From contig JAUDYN010000008.1 of the NCBI GenBank assembly GCA_030407005.1, positions 1,054,001-1,118,000 on the forward strand: 64,000 bases of DNA. Direction: 5' to 3'. The notes under the pieces are model-generated. The model ran no database searches, had not been told where the DNA came from, and was given only the letters and a program-made list of their open reading frames with translations. Shown here piece by piece: positions 36,600-50,848 of the stretch. The DNA comes from Desarmillaria ectypa (lineage: Eukaryota > Basidiomycota > Agaricomycetes > Agaricales > Physalacriaceae). Each line of letters starts with the position of its first letter. Positions within the stretch are counted from its first letter, which is position 1. The position numbers and the translations under genes were made by a program.

Positions 36600-38797
36600 G
36601 CCGTGCTGGCTACTGGACAGGTCGACTCTGCGAATACAGTGCGCTGGCCGCTGATAACGACGGCAAGCTGGTGTGGCGGCCGTCGAGAACGATGGCAATG
36701 ATGGTTGGTGGTGATGGGAAAGGGTGGTTGGAAGAAACAAGGGAGGCCTACTTCGGTCGGATGGGATAATTAAAAGAAGTTCGGTATGGAATATGTGGTA
36801 CCCTCTTTTTGCAGCCCGATCATTCACCTTGAAATTTGCCGCAAATACCTCCTCCTGCAATGAAAGGGGCCGTAGGAGCTTCGTAGTACTTTCATTTTCT
36901 GTATTTTTCTCTTATGTTTCAATCGTGTTGCATACAGAAATCATTCGCCAAATGTGTCAATCTCAAACACTTGCCCGGTAACAGGATATGAAACACAACA
37001 ACGTATCTCTGTGCTACGGAGGAGCACAGAACAGGTGCGAAGTGCCCGGATCCGAGGTCATCCTTTGTTCAAGGTTGACACAGCAGTATTCTCATCACCC
37101 AAGTCTGATTCCGTCCTCTTCATTTCTCACCAGATAATATCCCCTTGCTTCCGTGATCCCATCGTTCTCTCGACACCAACCATATGCATCACCTGAGAGA
37201 TCCCGAACTGCTGGGATTCTTCTTGTAGCTTACGCAATGGCGCATCGTGTTGCCTCGACAGCGAAGCAACTTTCCTTACTCCAGAAGGGATGGTCTTCCT
37301 CTGGTGCCAGATTCCTTTATCTTCGAGCCTGCATATGTCATATACATATCATGCTCCGTCCACGACCGCACCTCAGTTAGGACATTGTTAGATTTTGTCG
37401 TGATAATCGATGGCATCCTTCGGAGAAGGGGTCGAACAATTCTGGAGAGTTTGATAAGAAACAGGTCATCAGAATCAGTTTCCTATACACTGCTTTTGTC
37501 AGTTCGGCCAACCCTAGGCGTGTTCAATCATCGCAGTTAAAAACTGGCCGATGATACTTTTTTGCTCATACGGGCGTGCATTCCACATGCAAATCACTGC
37601 GCTTCAGTTGTGCCTTCCGACTTTGCGTTACCCAATTCAAAATAGGACTACAGCAAATTTAGTAAAGCATTTTCAAGCATCGGAACAAAAGGAACATTTA
37701 CCTTTTGCACCCATTCTTGAACGACGAGTTTACTATTGGAAGCGAATATGGAAGTCGTCAATGTTCGGGGTCTGGGCCGCCATATTTGTACATCGCGGTC
37801 ACTTGATCAGTCTTACCGCGTTTCCGAGTCGTCGGTGTCGGAGCCGCTGGTGCTTAGAAGATCCCCATAGCCATCGAATCCTAAAATATTGTCGAATTGT
37901 CTGCAAAGCCATTAGCCTCCGTACCACCAAAGAGATTAAGATTGTATGTATAACTCGTGCCGGCATTTCTTTGTTCTGAAAACAGAATGCAGCCGAACGC
38001 AATTTATTTTGCCCAGTATTCTACCGGCAATATTCCGCACATCTATTAGCAGAAAACATTGTTCAGCGCAGGAACTTGGGAACAGATGATCTTTTCCACA
38101 TCTTTTCAGGGTTACTAGTGGAGACTCTTCTGTAATTCAAGTTCGTAGGACGAGGCGCGTCTAGATTGGTGCACCACCTTATATTCGTCTTGGTCCCTAG
38201 GGTCTGAACACGAGTTACCACAATTCCGACTTCTACTCCAAGATACATCCATGACGGTTGCTCTGCTGAGCTGGACCACTAGGCAATCAAGGCCACAACG
38301 CGGTTCTCGTCGGCGGCGGGCTTGGTAAGGCGTACGTTCGGGGATGATGCCTGTCTACGTCTTCAAGATGGACTTTGTCCCATACATGGCGCTATACCTA
38401 ATGAAGTCATGAACGCCAAGCCAGTTGCGCAGGAATGCGTTTCTATAGAGGATAGTAAATTGAAAATCAATTATTGAGAGCAGGTCGTACCATCGAAAGT
38501 TCAGAGCTAAGAATTGAGCAGAGAACATCAGCACGCCAAGTCGTAAAAAGAACCATGTCGTTAGTGGCGTAGTAATGTGACCATCTTCTCAGATAACTTC
38601 ATGCTACCAATACGTTGACTCATGGCAGTGGCTCGGGATCTGACTGTTATGGGGATACCATGCGCAAAGCTTACAGCAGCATATGTTATTACATTTAGCG
38701 AGAACATTTTTTCTGAGTACGCCGGCCAGCTACCAAATTACACATAAGTATAAGTCCATTGGCCTGAACAATCAAAAGAATGACACACAGTTATCCG
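36600..38797. other. Intergenic, nothing recognised
   Basis: About 2.2 kb. The left end is the promoter side of the 714-aa gene, the right end the 3' flank of RTT109. Short open frames occur on both strands (for example near 37150-37540 and 38063-38248), but none shows a known motif or splices into a longer protein that I can recognise. Confidence 0.45.
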
Positions 38798-40411
38798 TTA
38801 TTCGGCCCGTTTCTTTTTCTTCCGCACCGTCAAAACCGTCACTTGTGGTGCATCGGCCAAATTTCCGGCACTTTGTTTGACACCCGCCGCGGTCTCTGCC
38901 TTCTTCGAAGGTCTATCTGGGTTGCTGACACAAACTGACCCGTAAATGTGTGAGTTGTACGTTTCGAGAGATGGCTCAGGCTCGGGAAAAGGATTCGGGG
39001 AGATATCTGGCACGATTCTTGTTCCATTTGCCATTCGAGGAGGCGGGGTGGATGGTAGAGGAGGCGCCAATAACGAATACGGCTCCGGGGTGCGTCTCTC
39101 GGACTTGGGAGGACGATCAGTTGCACGTATGGGACGAGGTGCTTGAATGATAGGCGTAGGAATAGAAGCGATGCCTTCGCACAGGCCCCGTATGGCACCC
39201 TCCAAAGATTCCGTGGCTCGGGTTGCAAAATCAGTCGATGAGAAGTCAACTGCACTATGCAACGACGTCATAATTCTTTTATTAATTTGTGATGAAACCT
39301 GCCCTGGTTGAGGAGCGAGTGGGGAGATGGAAGAGTGCATTGGAGAGTTTGACGATGCTAGATGGGGGAATGTTACTCCAAGAGTGAAGAACCCGGTGAC
39401 GGCGCCGGCCACGCATTCTTGACGAAAAGACATGCGCTCCCAGAATTCGTCTGGTGATACAATTCCCAGCTCTCCCGATGGACGCTCGTCCTTTCTATCA
39501 TCCTTTTTTGCCGACGTTTGGACGTCCTCCTCTGATTGCTTTTTTGCCAAGTCCAAACGAGAGTTGGTACGTGCACGTTTTCGTGCTGGGGATTTAACTC
39601 GCCCATTCTCCGTGGTATACGCAATCTCATCGATGAAACGGGACTTTGGATCATCATTGAACCATGGTATGTAGTGGCCCAAATTCAGAACTTCGCTCTT
39701 CGGACAAGGCAATGGAATGTCTTGTTGGGAATACGGATGACCATACGTCCAACGCAAAATATATGGCGGAGACGATGGGTAGGAAGATGACGACGTGGCT
39801 TTCAAGGAGTTCTCTGCCTCAAGTTCCGAGTACCCGGGAAGCACATAGTTCAATCTAATGACAGCTTTAGATTGGGAACGAGTGTCAAGTTCTGTGGTCA
39901 CACCGGTAAAGATACCCTTCCACCAACTACACAGTCGCACGTCACTCAGCGGACGTTTTCCCACAAACTCTGAAGAGTTGGGAAAGAGGTACTGATTCTG
40001 GGCACGGGCAAAAAGATGAATCCAAAGATGCTGCGCCTCAATAGGCCTGGTGGCAGGGTCAGCGTAAAATAGAAGCAGTGAGCGGACTAGCGCAGATGTG
40101 GGAGACGGTGAACACGCCTGCCCAGTGGAATCCACCTTGGACACGTAGAAAATGGCGCATGATGTGGTAGGTATATTGTACACACAGGCCTCAATGCCAG
40201 AAACCGTAATTCGCTGCGAGTCCGGAGTTTTCTGCTCTGATAGAAGAATGAGAATGTCCTGCAAATACGACCGGGGTCTAGGGAGCGCATAAGGGTACAA
40301 GTCAGCGTGTTTCCTGGGCGAAGAAACTAGCACGTGGACATGGAATTCCCGAGTACCAGGAAGGTCCTTCAGCCCGTCAAGAAGGGCATTCCTGAGGAGA
40401 TTGACCGACAT
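38798..40411 (-). CDS. RTT109: Histone H3 lysine 56 acetyltransferase Rtt109
   Basis: A single uninterrupted exon of 537 aa, unusual among its intron-rich neighbours. It carries the fungal Rtt109/KAT11 pattern: SALVRSLLLFYADPATRPIE, then DVRLCSWWKGIFTGV, LNYVLPGYSELEAENSL, WTYGHPYSQQDIPLPCPKSE, LGHYIPWFNDDPKSRFIDEI and DEFWERMSFRQECVAGAVTG. Rtt109 acetylates newly made histone H3 at Lys56 (and Lys9), working with the chaperones Vps75 and Asf1 in replication-coupled nucleosome assembly. The last 150 or so residues are a poorly conserved Pro/Ser-rich tail ending in a basic KKKKRAE, a likely nuclear localisation signal. Confidence 0.95.
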   Translation of the reverse strand: MSVNLLRNALLDGLKDLPGTREFHVHVLVSSPRKHADLYPYALPRPRSYLQDILILLSEQKTPDSQRITVSGIEACVYNIPTTSCAIFYVSKVDSTGQACSPSPTSALVRSLLLFYADPATRPIEAQHLWIHLFARAQNQYLFPNSSEFVGKRPLSDVRLCSWWKGIFTGVTTELDTRSQSKAVIRLNYVLPGYSELEAENSLKATSSSSYPSSPPYILRWTYGHPYSQQDIPLPCPKSEVLNLGHYIPWFNDDPKSRFIDEIAYTTENGRVKSPARKRARTNSRLDLAKKQSEEDVQTSAKKDDRKDERPSGELGIVSPDEFWERMSFRQECVAGAVTGFFTLGVTFPHLASSNSPMHSSISPLAPQPGQVSSQINKRIMTSLHSAVDFSSTDFATRATESLEGAIRGLCEGIASIPTPIIQAPRPIRATDRPPKSERRTPEPYSLLAPPLPSTPPPRMANGTRIVPDISPNPFPEPEPSLETYNSHIYGSVCVSNPDRPSKKAETAAGVKQSAGNLADAPQVTVLTVRKKKKRAE

Positions 40412-40791
40412 GGTGGCAGTGGTGGAAGAAGTCGATTGGCTCGCAGGTCAAGATTGACGCGTTCAACTCAGGCGATATTTGATTCGGGTGCATTTGCCAA
40501 ACATAGGCCAATGTGATGTCGTGCTCAATAAATTTCGTAAAAAAATACTTGAGAAATACAGCAAGAAATTGGCAGGAAACAACGGTAACGATACAAGGAG
40601 AGCGAATATGAAAAAGGATAATACTTTCCATGCCGACGTAAACTACACTGCAGAAAGTAACATCCGGTCCGAAGACGCGCTTTCGATCGGCTAAATATCT
40701 CACTAGAATCAACTACGATACAAGATTAAACAGTAACTCACAGACATAATACTGCTCTCTCTTTTTGTAATAGTGGACGTGTGAACGTTGA
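40412..40791. other. Intergenic: RTT109 promoter and DUF6534 3' flank
   Basis: About 380 bases upstream of RTT109 and downstream of the DUF6534 gene's stop. No gene or clear regulatory motif noticed. Confidence 0.45.
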
Positions 40792-42862
40792 TCATGAGTG
40801 GCGTGGCAGTCTGAGTTGTTGGTTGTTCAATCTGACCAAGTTGCGACATTTTAATAAACTTACTGGCGTCCTTACTCGTCTTGCGGCTATAATTGGAGCT
40901 GGCAAATGAACGGTCCCTGCGGAGGCAGCTTGAAAGTGTGAAAGATGCGTGAACGTTTTATCCGATGATTGCGCCGCCTTCTCCCGAAGTGAACAACGGC
41001 AATTCAACCTGAGGACTGGTGTCAGAACAGTTCGAGTGACGGGTACTAGAAACGATTCAACGATGCCAAGAAAGAGTTCACATAACCTAAAATGAAGCAA
41101 GATACTCAGAAAACGTCACTACCACGCATGGGCATAAACACATACATTTTCCGCCTACCCAACAAAAGGCCAGCCAAATGTAATTATTGGGCATGACAGC
41201 AAACTAAAAAACCGTAAGCCGATCCTACACTCAGATCATTTAAAAAAAACACATACCGTGATTACTATCACAATGCCGATCAAGCTACGCGGAGGTAAGC
41301 AAGGCGTCTTGAACCGATTGAGAGCCTCCGAAGTACCTTGACACTAGACCCGTCGTCACGCTGTAGACAATCAGGGTGCTGATAAGAGAGTCCGTTCTTG
41401 ACGATGCTTCGTTATGGAGTAGTTCTTGATTGAGGATAAACAATGTACACACCTCGAATAGCCAGTCCGGCTTCTGTAAAGATAAAAACACAAGGAGGCG
41501 GCAATGAGAATATCCGCGGCCGCTGAGCTTCCATTTCCTGCACTGGTGACCCACTGGAAATCAATTCTGAGAATCGATGTCAGACTAGTGTTGGACCATA
41601 TTCACAATCAACTGCTGGAATTCTCCCATGGATCCCAATCTGAAACTAGAATGTCCATTCGCATGTAGTCGTGTGATATCAAAAACCAGGACAGACGAAC
41701 CTTTTCAGGGTAAAAACTACAGCATGTGCTGCGCATTTAATGAACGTAGAATTTCCAAACGCCAGAAAAGTACCTATGCCAAGACCTAGTACTATTATAA
41801 CCACCGCTCAAAAACGAGGGCCAACCGAACTTACCAAAATGAAAGCACGAGAGGACCACCTAAGAAGCCGATTGAATGTCTACGCGTAGTAACAATCATT
41901 GAACACAGCAACGTACAATGGTTGTAGTAATAAAGATGTTCCTCGAAACTGGCAAACTGTGAGCATGGTGCTTGATTCTTCCGTTGAAAACCGCACGTAT
42001 ATAGACCCGTCGAGCGAAGACACTGTTTTTAACGTTCTATAAGTAGACAAAGCATATTAAAGTGCCTAAACGCACCATTCGACGATTAGAGCGATGAATC
42101 CCTACGATGGCAGAGGTTATATGAGCCAATCGCATTTAGTGCGATAACATACATTGAACCCGGTCTGCACCTAGCTCATCAGAACATAGTATATCAGAAG
42201 GTTAAATGTGAAATTTTGGTTGATGCCCCACGCACGTTCATGCTCCTGTTATTCTAGTGTCAGAAAGACGAATAAGCAAGAAGACAGAAGCATACCATGT
42301 CAGGTGGTCAAGGGAGGAGACGTTGGAGAAGTTGGTTATTAGGTGCCTATGCCGGGTCAGCTTTAAAACAGTGCAGTGGAGGACAGACTATCCACACTAA
42401 CCAGTAAAGCGTCATTATACACAGGATAAGGTGGACAGTGTCCAAGATACTAACGTATGCTCGATAAACGAAAGAGCTTCCGTTTTTGAAAGGCATCCGA
42501 CGAACCACAAAAGTGCTACCTGGCAAGCAATCAGATTGTGACCGGCTTCAATTGTAGCAAAGGCATTACCGCACTTCGGACATACACGGGATCTCTTGAA
42601 TCATTTCTACTATAATAACATCGTCAGTAGATGGAAGGCGAATTGACCGCTTGCCCCCACTTGAAATAGATACATCTAAGACAGTGTTGTAAGACTTAGA
42701 CAACTTCAAAGATCATTATTGCGTACGTTTGAATTAGCATTACACCGTACAGTCTGTTCAACAGTATTTGAGAACAGAAGACCGGGAGAGAAACAAGACA
42801 ACACACATAGAGGCGGCGATTAGGCCAACGAAAGCGCTTCCGTATGTTGAATCAAGACCCAT
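40792..42862 (-). CDS. DUF6534 multi-pass membrane protein (agaricomycete family)
   Basis: Many short exons, so no long open frame marks this gene. The start at 42862 gives MGLDSTYGSAFVGLIAAS (exon 42807-42862), spliced to LYGVMLIQTYAIMIFE. Later pieces are ILDTVHLILCIMTLYW (to 42402), HLITNFSNVSSLDHLTW (42296-42346), FARRVYI and AAADILIAASLCFYLYRSRT (to 41453). The family hallmark RTDSLISTLIVYSVTTGLVS (41337-41396) then joins to LIGIVIVIT (41257-41284) and FAVMPNNYIWLAF, YVNSFLASLN and a charged tail SLREKAAQSS. This order is that of DUF6534 proteins, seven-helix membrane proteins expanded in mushrooms, of unknown function. Some middle exons could not be fixed, and the tail needs a 46-nt intron to avoid a stop after LNRF. 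Confidence 0.75.
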
Positions 42863-43423
42863 GGTAGACAGAAAAAGAGCGCCAAATTACACAAGGTTGC
42901 AAGTTCATATCGCTAGCTATCGTCCATATTTAAGGAGTTTCAACAGGCTGTAGAAATTTCTAAACGGAATGTGAAAAGGAGTTGAGCTGTATGGTTAACA
43001 TCGACTGAGAAGATCAAGACAGATCCGACCGATATGCAAAGACACAATATGTTAATCGTTGCCAATAGGAAGAAAGCGTCTGCCTGAGGCGTCCAATTCA
43101 ATCCGGTACGTAGACGCTCAACGCGCTGTTCTTAGTTATTCAGACCTGCTGTAAAGAGTTACAGCATTTATCTACGCATCGAAGCAATTATTCGACAGCA
43201 AATACAGCATGTGTGAGAAATATTACCTTGATCCCCAATACTTTGGCTGTTAGTGAGTCAGGAGTTACAGTCGAGAGCCTAACAAGATTGTGGAAATGTG
43301 CTATAAATAATACTATGATGATTGGTGACTGGATAGAGTATGCTACAAATATGGCTGCTAAACACACAAGACAGAGACGGAACAACTACAGCAAAAATTG
43401 GATATGAAAAAGAATGGTGGAAA
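42863..43423. other. Intergenic between DUF6534 gene and CUL1
   Basis: About 560 bases, presumably the DUF6534 promoter and the CUL1 3' UTR. A hydrophobic minus-strand open frame at 43188-43385 has no recognised motif. Confidence 0.45.
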
Positions 43424-46202
<2,779 letters not shown>

Positions 46203-46556
46203 GGTCGTAGATTGAGCTGGACGTCCACTGGAAGGACTCGTGTGGCGGTTTGGCGACCAAAGTAGAGACGTAAATAGATATCCCTTAGTGACATGTAGTC
46301 ACAACATTCAAGTTTGCAATAAATTGTCACACAAGCACTGGGGGAGGAGCATTCAAATATTGCCCAAGTCAAACGCAATGTTCCTAAAGTAATAGAACTG
46401 AAGTGCCGCGACATAGTGGCCATGATTGCACCACCCCTCAATCCCTTCCCCTTGTCAGCTCCGTGTCCAGCATCAGTATACCATGAGGTAGCCATCTCTA
46501 TTGTGAACAATTCATCAACGAGTTGTATGCGCAGAAAAAAGACTAGCAGACCAGTG
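46203..46556. other. Intergenic: CUL1 promoter and MRPL20 3' flank
   Basis: About 350 bases upstream of CUL1 and downstream of MRPL20. No coding frame is supported; no clear element noticed. Confidence 0.45.
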
Positions 46557-47123
46557 TCACCACAACTCGCGTCTCTTCGCGCGAATAGCCTTGACCAATG
46601 TATGTCTTTCGCTCCATTTCGCTCTCTCCAGCTGGTGTCCGGCCTCCCGTTTCTTCAGCAAGGTTTTGCGTTTCGAGCTCTTAAGAGCAGCAACAAGGCC
46701 GACAAAGGTTTGGGTACAGCCAAACATCTTTGCGAGAGTGCCCCGACTATATTTTTCAGGATTTCCTCTCCTGAGCTTCTTGATTTTTTTTAAAACGGCC
46801 TCAGAGACACGTTCCGGCTGAGGCTTCTCATTTGGACGAGATAGTGGAGGTAGAGCTTTCTCTGTCGGCTTGGTTCTAGGCCACAGGAGAGGAGAGGTCG
46901 GATTTGTTGTCAACGAGAACGGTGAAGGCGACGTAGGTGGAGGACGACGGATGAAAGTGAGTTCTTCGTCGGGAAGGGTGGTCACGGCGGCATTGGGATT
47001 GTTTACCAAAGGATCTGGAGCGTAATATGGAGGCCTTTCCGATGTCCCTGGTTTCGGTCGGGGGTACCTAGTAGCATAGGAACGCGTGAACGATAGTGCC
47101 CGCACGCAAAGCTGCCGTTGCAT
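46557..47123 (-). CDS. MRPL20: Mitochondrial large-subunit ribosomal protein MRPL20 (mL58)
   Basis: A single exon of 188 aa. The N-terminus (MQRQLCVRALSFTRSYATRY) looks like a mitochondrial presequence. A Pro-rich segment follows, then PPYYAPDPLVNNPNAAVTTL and LTFIRRPPPTSPSP. The C-terminal basic block PEKYSRGTLAKMFGCTQTFV, ending in a Lys/Arg-rich helix, fits the fungal MRP-L20 family (mL58). Its role is in the mitochondrial 54S subunit. The gene is divergent from COQ5 with 141 nt between start codons. Confidence 0.88.
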   Translation of the reverse strand: MQRQLCVRALSFTRSYATRYPRPKPGTSERPPYYAPDPLVNNPNAAVTTLPDEELTFIRRPPPTSPSPFSLTTNPTSPLLWPRTKPTEKALPPLSRPNEKPQPERVSEAVLKKIKKLRRGNPEKYSRGTLAKMFGCTQTFVGLVAALKSSKRKTLLKKREAGHQLERAKWSERHTLVKAIRAKRRELW

Positions 47124-47264
47124 ATCGTGGACGTCGTTTGTGACGATGAGCTCAGGATCGGACTTCGAAAACTCATGCCGGCCCGGGCTTTAGGCTGACT
47201 AAGCGCGACCTAGACGCGTTCGACCCTCACCGCGAACGTCGAGCTCGTTTGTTCTTTCCACATT
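47124..47264. promoter_or_regulatory. Short divergent promoter MRPL20/COQ5
   Basis: Only 141 nt separate the two start codons, so both 5' UTRs and core promoters must fit here. It contains GTGACG/GACGTC-like elements near 47130-47145 and an ACGCGT at about 47214-47219. No TATA box is obvious. Shared control is inferred from spacing. Confidence 0.5.
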
Positions 47265-48268
47265 ATGCTGTGCGTCTCCCACTGTGCGCGGCGACTATTC
47301 CGCCCATTGTCACTATTTAGTCCCGGAGCCAGATATGTCAGCTCTGAATCGTCTTCTTCCTCCCAGTCACCGCCTAAAACCACTTCATTTGGTTTCCGAA
47401 CGGTCCCTGAGGAAAGCAAAGAGTCGCTCGTCAAGGAGGTTTTTGACTCTGTAGCCTCTTCATACGACCTCATGAATGATGCGAGCTCTCTGGGTGTCCA
47501 TCGCCTCTGGAAAGATGATTTCGTGTCGAGACTCAGACCTGGAAGGAAAGGCCCTCTGAAATGCATTGACGTTGCCGGAGGAACGGGCGACATTGCATTA
47601 CGAATTCTCGACTACGCCAGGGAGAAGCACTACGATAGAGAAACAACGGTGGAGGTCGTGGACATCAATGGAGAGATGCTGAAGGAAGGCTTCAGGCGGT
47701 TCAAGCAGACAATGTATCATAACAGTGCGTGTTTTTTGGGAAATTCCAGGATACTTTGCTAATATACCTGTAGCCCCACAGGTATCATTCCATGAAGCGA
47801 ACGCCCAGGAACTCTCTCCTTCTCAGTTTCCTGATAATCATTATGACCTTTACACCATCGCGTTTGGTATTCGAAACTGCACGTCAATTCCGGCCGTTCT
47901 CCAGGAGGCCCACCGCGTATTGAAGCCAGGCGGAACGTTCGCGTGTCTCGAATTCAGCAAAGTCAACAATCCTATTCTTAGCATGTAAGATGAAGCTTGT
48001 TAAAAGCCTAAAACAAACTAAAACGATTACCAATAGGTTGTACGAACAATACTCGTTCTCTATCATTCCTTTATTGGGGACCATTCTTGCTGGAGACCAC
48101 AATTCATACCAGTATCTGGTGGAGTCCATCCGACGATTTCCCCCACAGCCAGAGTTTGCGGACATGATCAGCGAGGCTGGTTTCAAGACCGGTGGAAATG
48201 TGGATGGAGGTGCATGGACAGATTTGTGGGGTGGTATCGCTTGCATACATACCGGAGTCAAAATCTGA
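47265..48268 (+). CDS. COQ5: Ubiquinone biosynthesis C-methyltransferase Coq5
   Basis: Predicted 300 aa from exons 47265-47724, 47774-47984 and 48037-48268. A basic presequence precedes [20 protein letters not shown], then [20 protein letters not shown], and the SAM-binding motif [20 protein letters not shown]-type motif II is represented by [12 protein letters not shown], followed by [16 protein letters not shown] and a C-terminal segment ending [12 protein letters not shown]. This is the UbiE/COQ5 family, which C-methylates the benzoquinol ring of the ubiquinone precursor on the matrix side of the inner mitochondrial membrane. Length and order fit known Coq5 proteins. Confidence 0.95.
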
Positions 48269-48519
48269 CGCGTCGAACAATGTCGACGCGAGTATCTTCG
48301 TAGTACTGAACAAGTTGCAACCTATTTCATCTGCTTCCATGCTTGGAACATGCCGTTTCTGCCAGGTCTTGCTAGGTTCTTCCGCAAAATAGCCACTAAA
48401 GACTCATATTGTAAGTAATATTTACATTCGGTCGCAGTATTTCCATTCTTGCTGTTAGGCTGCCGTCACCATTTAAGCATCGAAACAAGCCTTGAGGCTG
48501 GCTAGGCCATCACCGAACA

Positions 48520-50599
48520 ATGTCAGAACCAGTCCACCGTCGACAACGAAACAGCAACGGACGCATCGTCGACGAGGAGCATGCATTGTCCGAACGGCGA
48601 AATTCCACATCCAGCAGCAGCTCAAGCTCTTCATCTTCTTCATCTTCCAGCTCAGACTCCTTGTCCGACATCTATGGAATGCGAGATTTCCATCTGTTCC
48701 CCCGCAAAGAGAGTCTTGTGCGCTTCAAAGACCGTTTCTTGAGGAAAGGAAAGAGGAAAATTGGAGTAGTGGAAAGCCTTAGAGCTATCGCGTTGTCGTC
48801 ATGTGCGTCAGAATACGGCTTGCGTGCCTGAACGTTTCTTGACTCTGTTCTTCCTCGCAGGGCTTAACCTTTTCATTATCTTTATTCCTTTGGCATGGGT
48901 CGCTCACTTCGGAAATACGCACGACGAACACGAAAGCGGGGATGCACAGCGTGTATGGCCGTACGGAGTGACGTTCACCTGTGAGTGACAGTCAACGAGT
49001 TCGCTGCTCGATCATCTCTAACGTACGTTTCTACAGTCTGCTTTCTTGCCATTGTGCCACTAGAAAGACTGTTTGAATATGGTGGAGAACAGATGTCTTT
49101 CTACTGCGGATCAGACCTGGGGGATTTAATCACCATATCTCTGAATAAGTACGTGCTACTACTGAAATGAAGTAGCTTAGTCTCTTCAGTTGACCGCATA
49201 CCTCTACAGCGCAGTAGAAGCAACCTTGGCCATTTTACTTATGACAAAATGCGAGTGAGTATTATTGAACTTATCTATACAGTAAAACGATCTAAAAGTC
49301 GACTTAGGCTGAAACTCCTCCAGTCGACTATCATTGGTAGGCTCCTTTCCTGCTACCTTGCATATTCCGTGAGGCTTACATCCGTACAGGTGTCGTCGTT
49401 CTTCATCTTCTCTTGATACCTGGCACTTCTTTCATCACGGGTGGGGCACGTGTATTGGAGCAGGACCTCCATCCTCACCTCACGCAGCTCAATCATACAC
49501 TACTAGCCATTGGGTTAGTCTAAATTCCTCTCAACACCCACCGAAACGTGTTGACACGAAACAGGGTGCTATCACTTCTTCTTCCCACAGCATTCTTTGC
49601 GTCAATTGAGGGTGTGGACCCGGCGAACGTCGTCAATGATGAAACGCGCCATGCGTTCCTCCAAATGAGCCGCGGACTGGCGATTATCCTTCTTCTCGTG
49701 TACATTTGCTCTCGGATATTCTTGCACAATCCACCTGGGGCCAATAATGCCTTGAGGTTGCATCCAAACGCCCCCAAAGAGATGGAAGAACGAGAGGAAG
49801 AACTAGCAGAGAAGGAGCCTGAAATCAGTCAATGGGTCTGTATCATCATGCTGATTATCACAATCGCTCTGATGGCTGCCACTGCGGAATGGGTACGTTG
49901 AAAGCATTCAAGGATCGCGGTCGTTTGCTTATATGCTTGCAGCTGGTTGATAGTATCGAGTTTGTAAGGGAGGAATCAAATATTGAACAAGAGTGAGTCA
50001 TGTAGGAGTATCCATCCCTTTACTCTAGACTGACAATGCGATTAGATGGTTCGGTCTTATTCTCCTTCCCATTGTATCCTTCTCTGCAGATGGTGCAGTC
50101 GCGATAATGTTCTTTGTTCGATACCTTTGCCGTCGTTACCTGGGAAGGCCCGTACCTCCGACCACAGTAGCCAAAGCTCGGGCCATCGATCTGTCCATCC
50201 AGTTTATTCTGTTCTGGATGCCGTTCGTCGTTCTTCTAGCATGGTGGACGGGTAGACCTTTCTCCCTTCTGTTCGGTGCGTTTTTACTTGCTGAGATGCC
50301 TCTATATTCTGAAGACTAAAATAACGGTGCAAAGATACATTTGAGGTCGCATTAACGATCGCAGCGTGTTTCTTGGTGAACTATGTGACTGCAGATGCCA
50401 AGACAAATTGGGCTGAGGGATTCGCAATGGTGTCGTTTTATGCAATGATAGTGAGTTCTTAGTCTGACGCCATATTGGCTGGTCTGATCCTTGTCTACAG
50501 GCATTGGTATCGTGGTTTTATACTGGACAGCCTGAAATTCGCGAGCTGCTGGCTTGCACGAGCGTAGCAGGCGCTGTTGCCGGTGGCGGCGCCGAATGA
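48520..50599 (+). CDS. CAX-type cation (Ca2+)/proton exchanger
   Basis: A plus-strand gene of about 10 exons (the first 48520-48802), roughly 480 aa. A soluble N-terminus carries a poly-Ser run and a basic stretch. It is followed by about eleven hydrophobic segments. The first alpha-repeat reads NNAVEATLAILLMTKCEL and the second IVSFSADGAVAIMFFVRY. Between them lies an acidic loop (EMEEREEELAEKEPE), as in CAX exchangers. The C-terminus is CTSVAGAVAGGGAE. By family it exchanges Ca2+ or another cation for H+ at the vacuolar membrane. The usual Gly before Asn-Ala-Val-Glu in repeat 1 is replaced by Asn. Ion preference cannot be read from sequence. Confidence 0.88.
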
Positions 50600-50848
50600 T
50601 GAAACAGCATACACTCTACTTCACCCATCATCTAATGCTAAGTATATCATCCACCCGTCGTCTGACTTTATATAATTCAAATGTTCTTCTGAGAACGCAT
50701 ATTATCACCTGAAATCTAAGCTAACAAAGTCCATAACAAACAAAGCAGTGACCAAGTTCTAGCGTATAACTAGTTCCACATTTATTAATCATTGAAGGGA
50801 AAGTCAGCAAACCAGCAGACATACAATTTGTGCTCCCGAATTAGACAA

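Noticed and set aside
38063..38248. Short frame and neighbouring sequence near 38280-38440 with some protein-like character
   Set aside because: Stops in every frame and no recognisable family; could not be joined into a gene.
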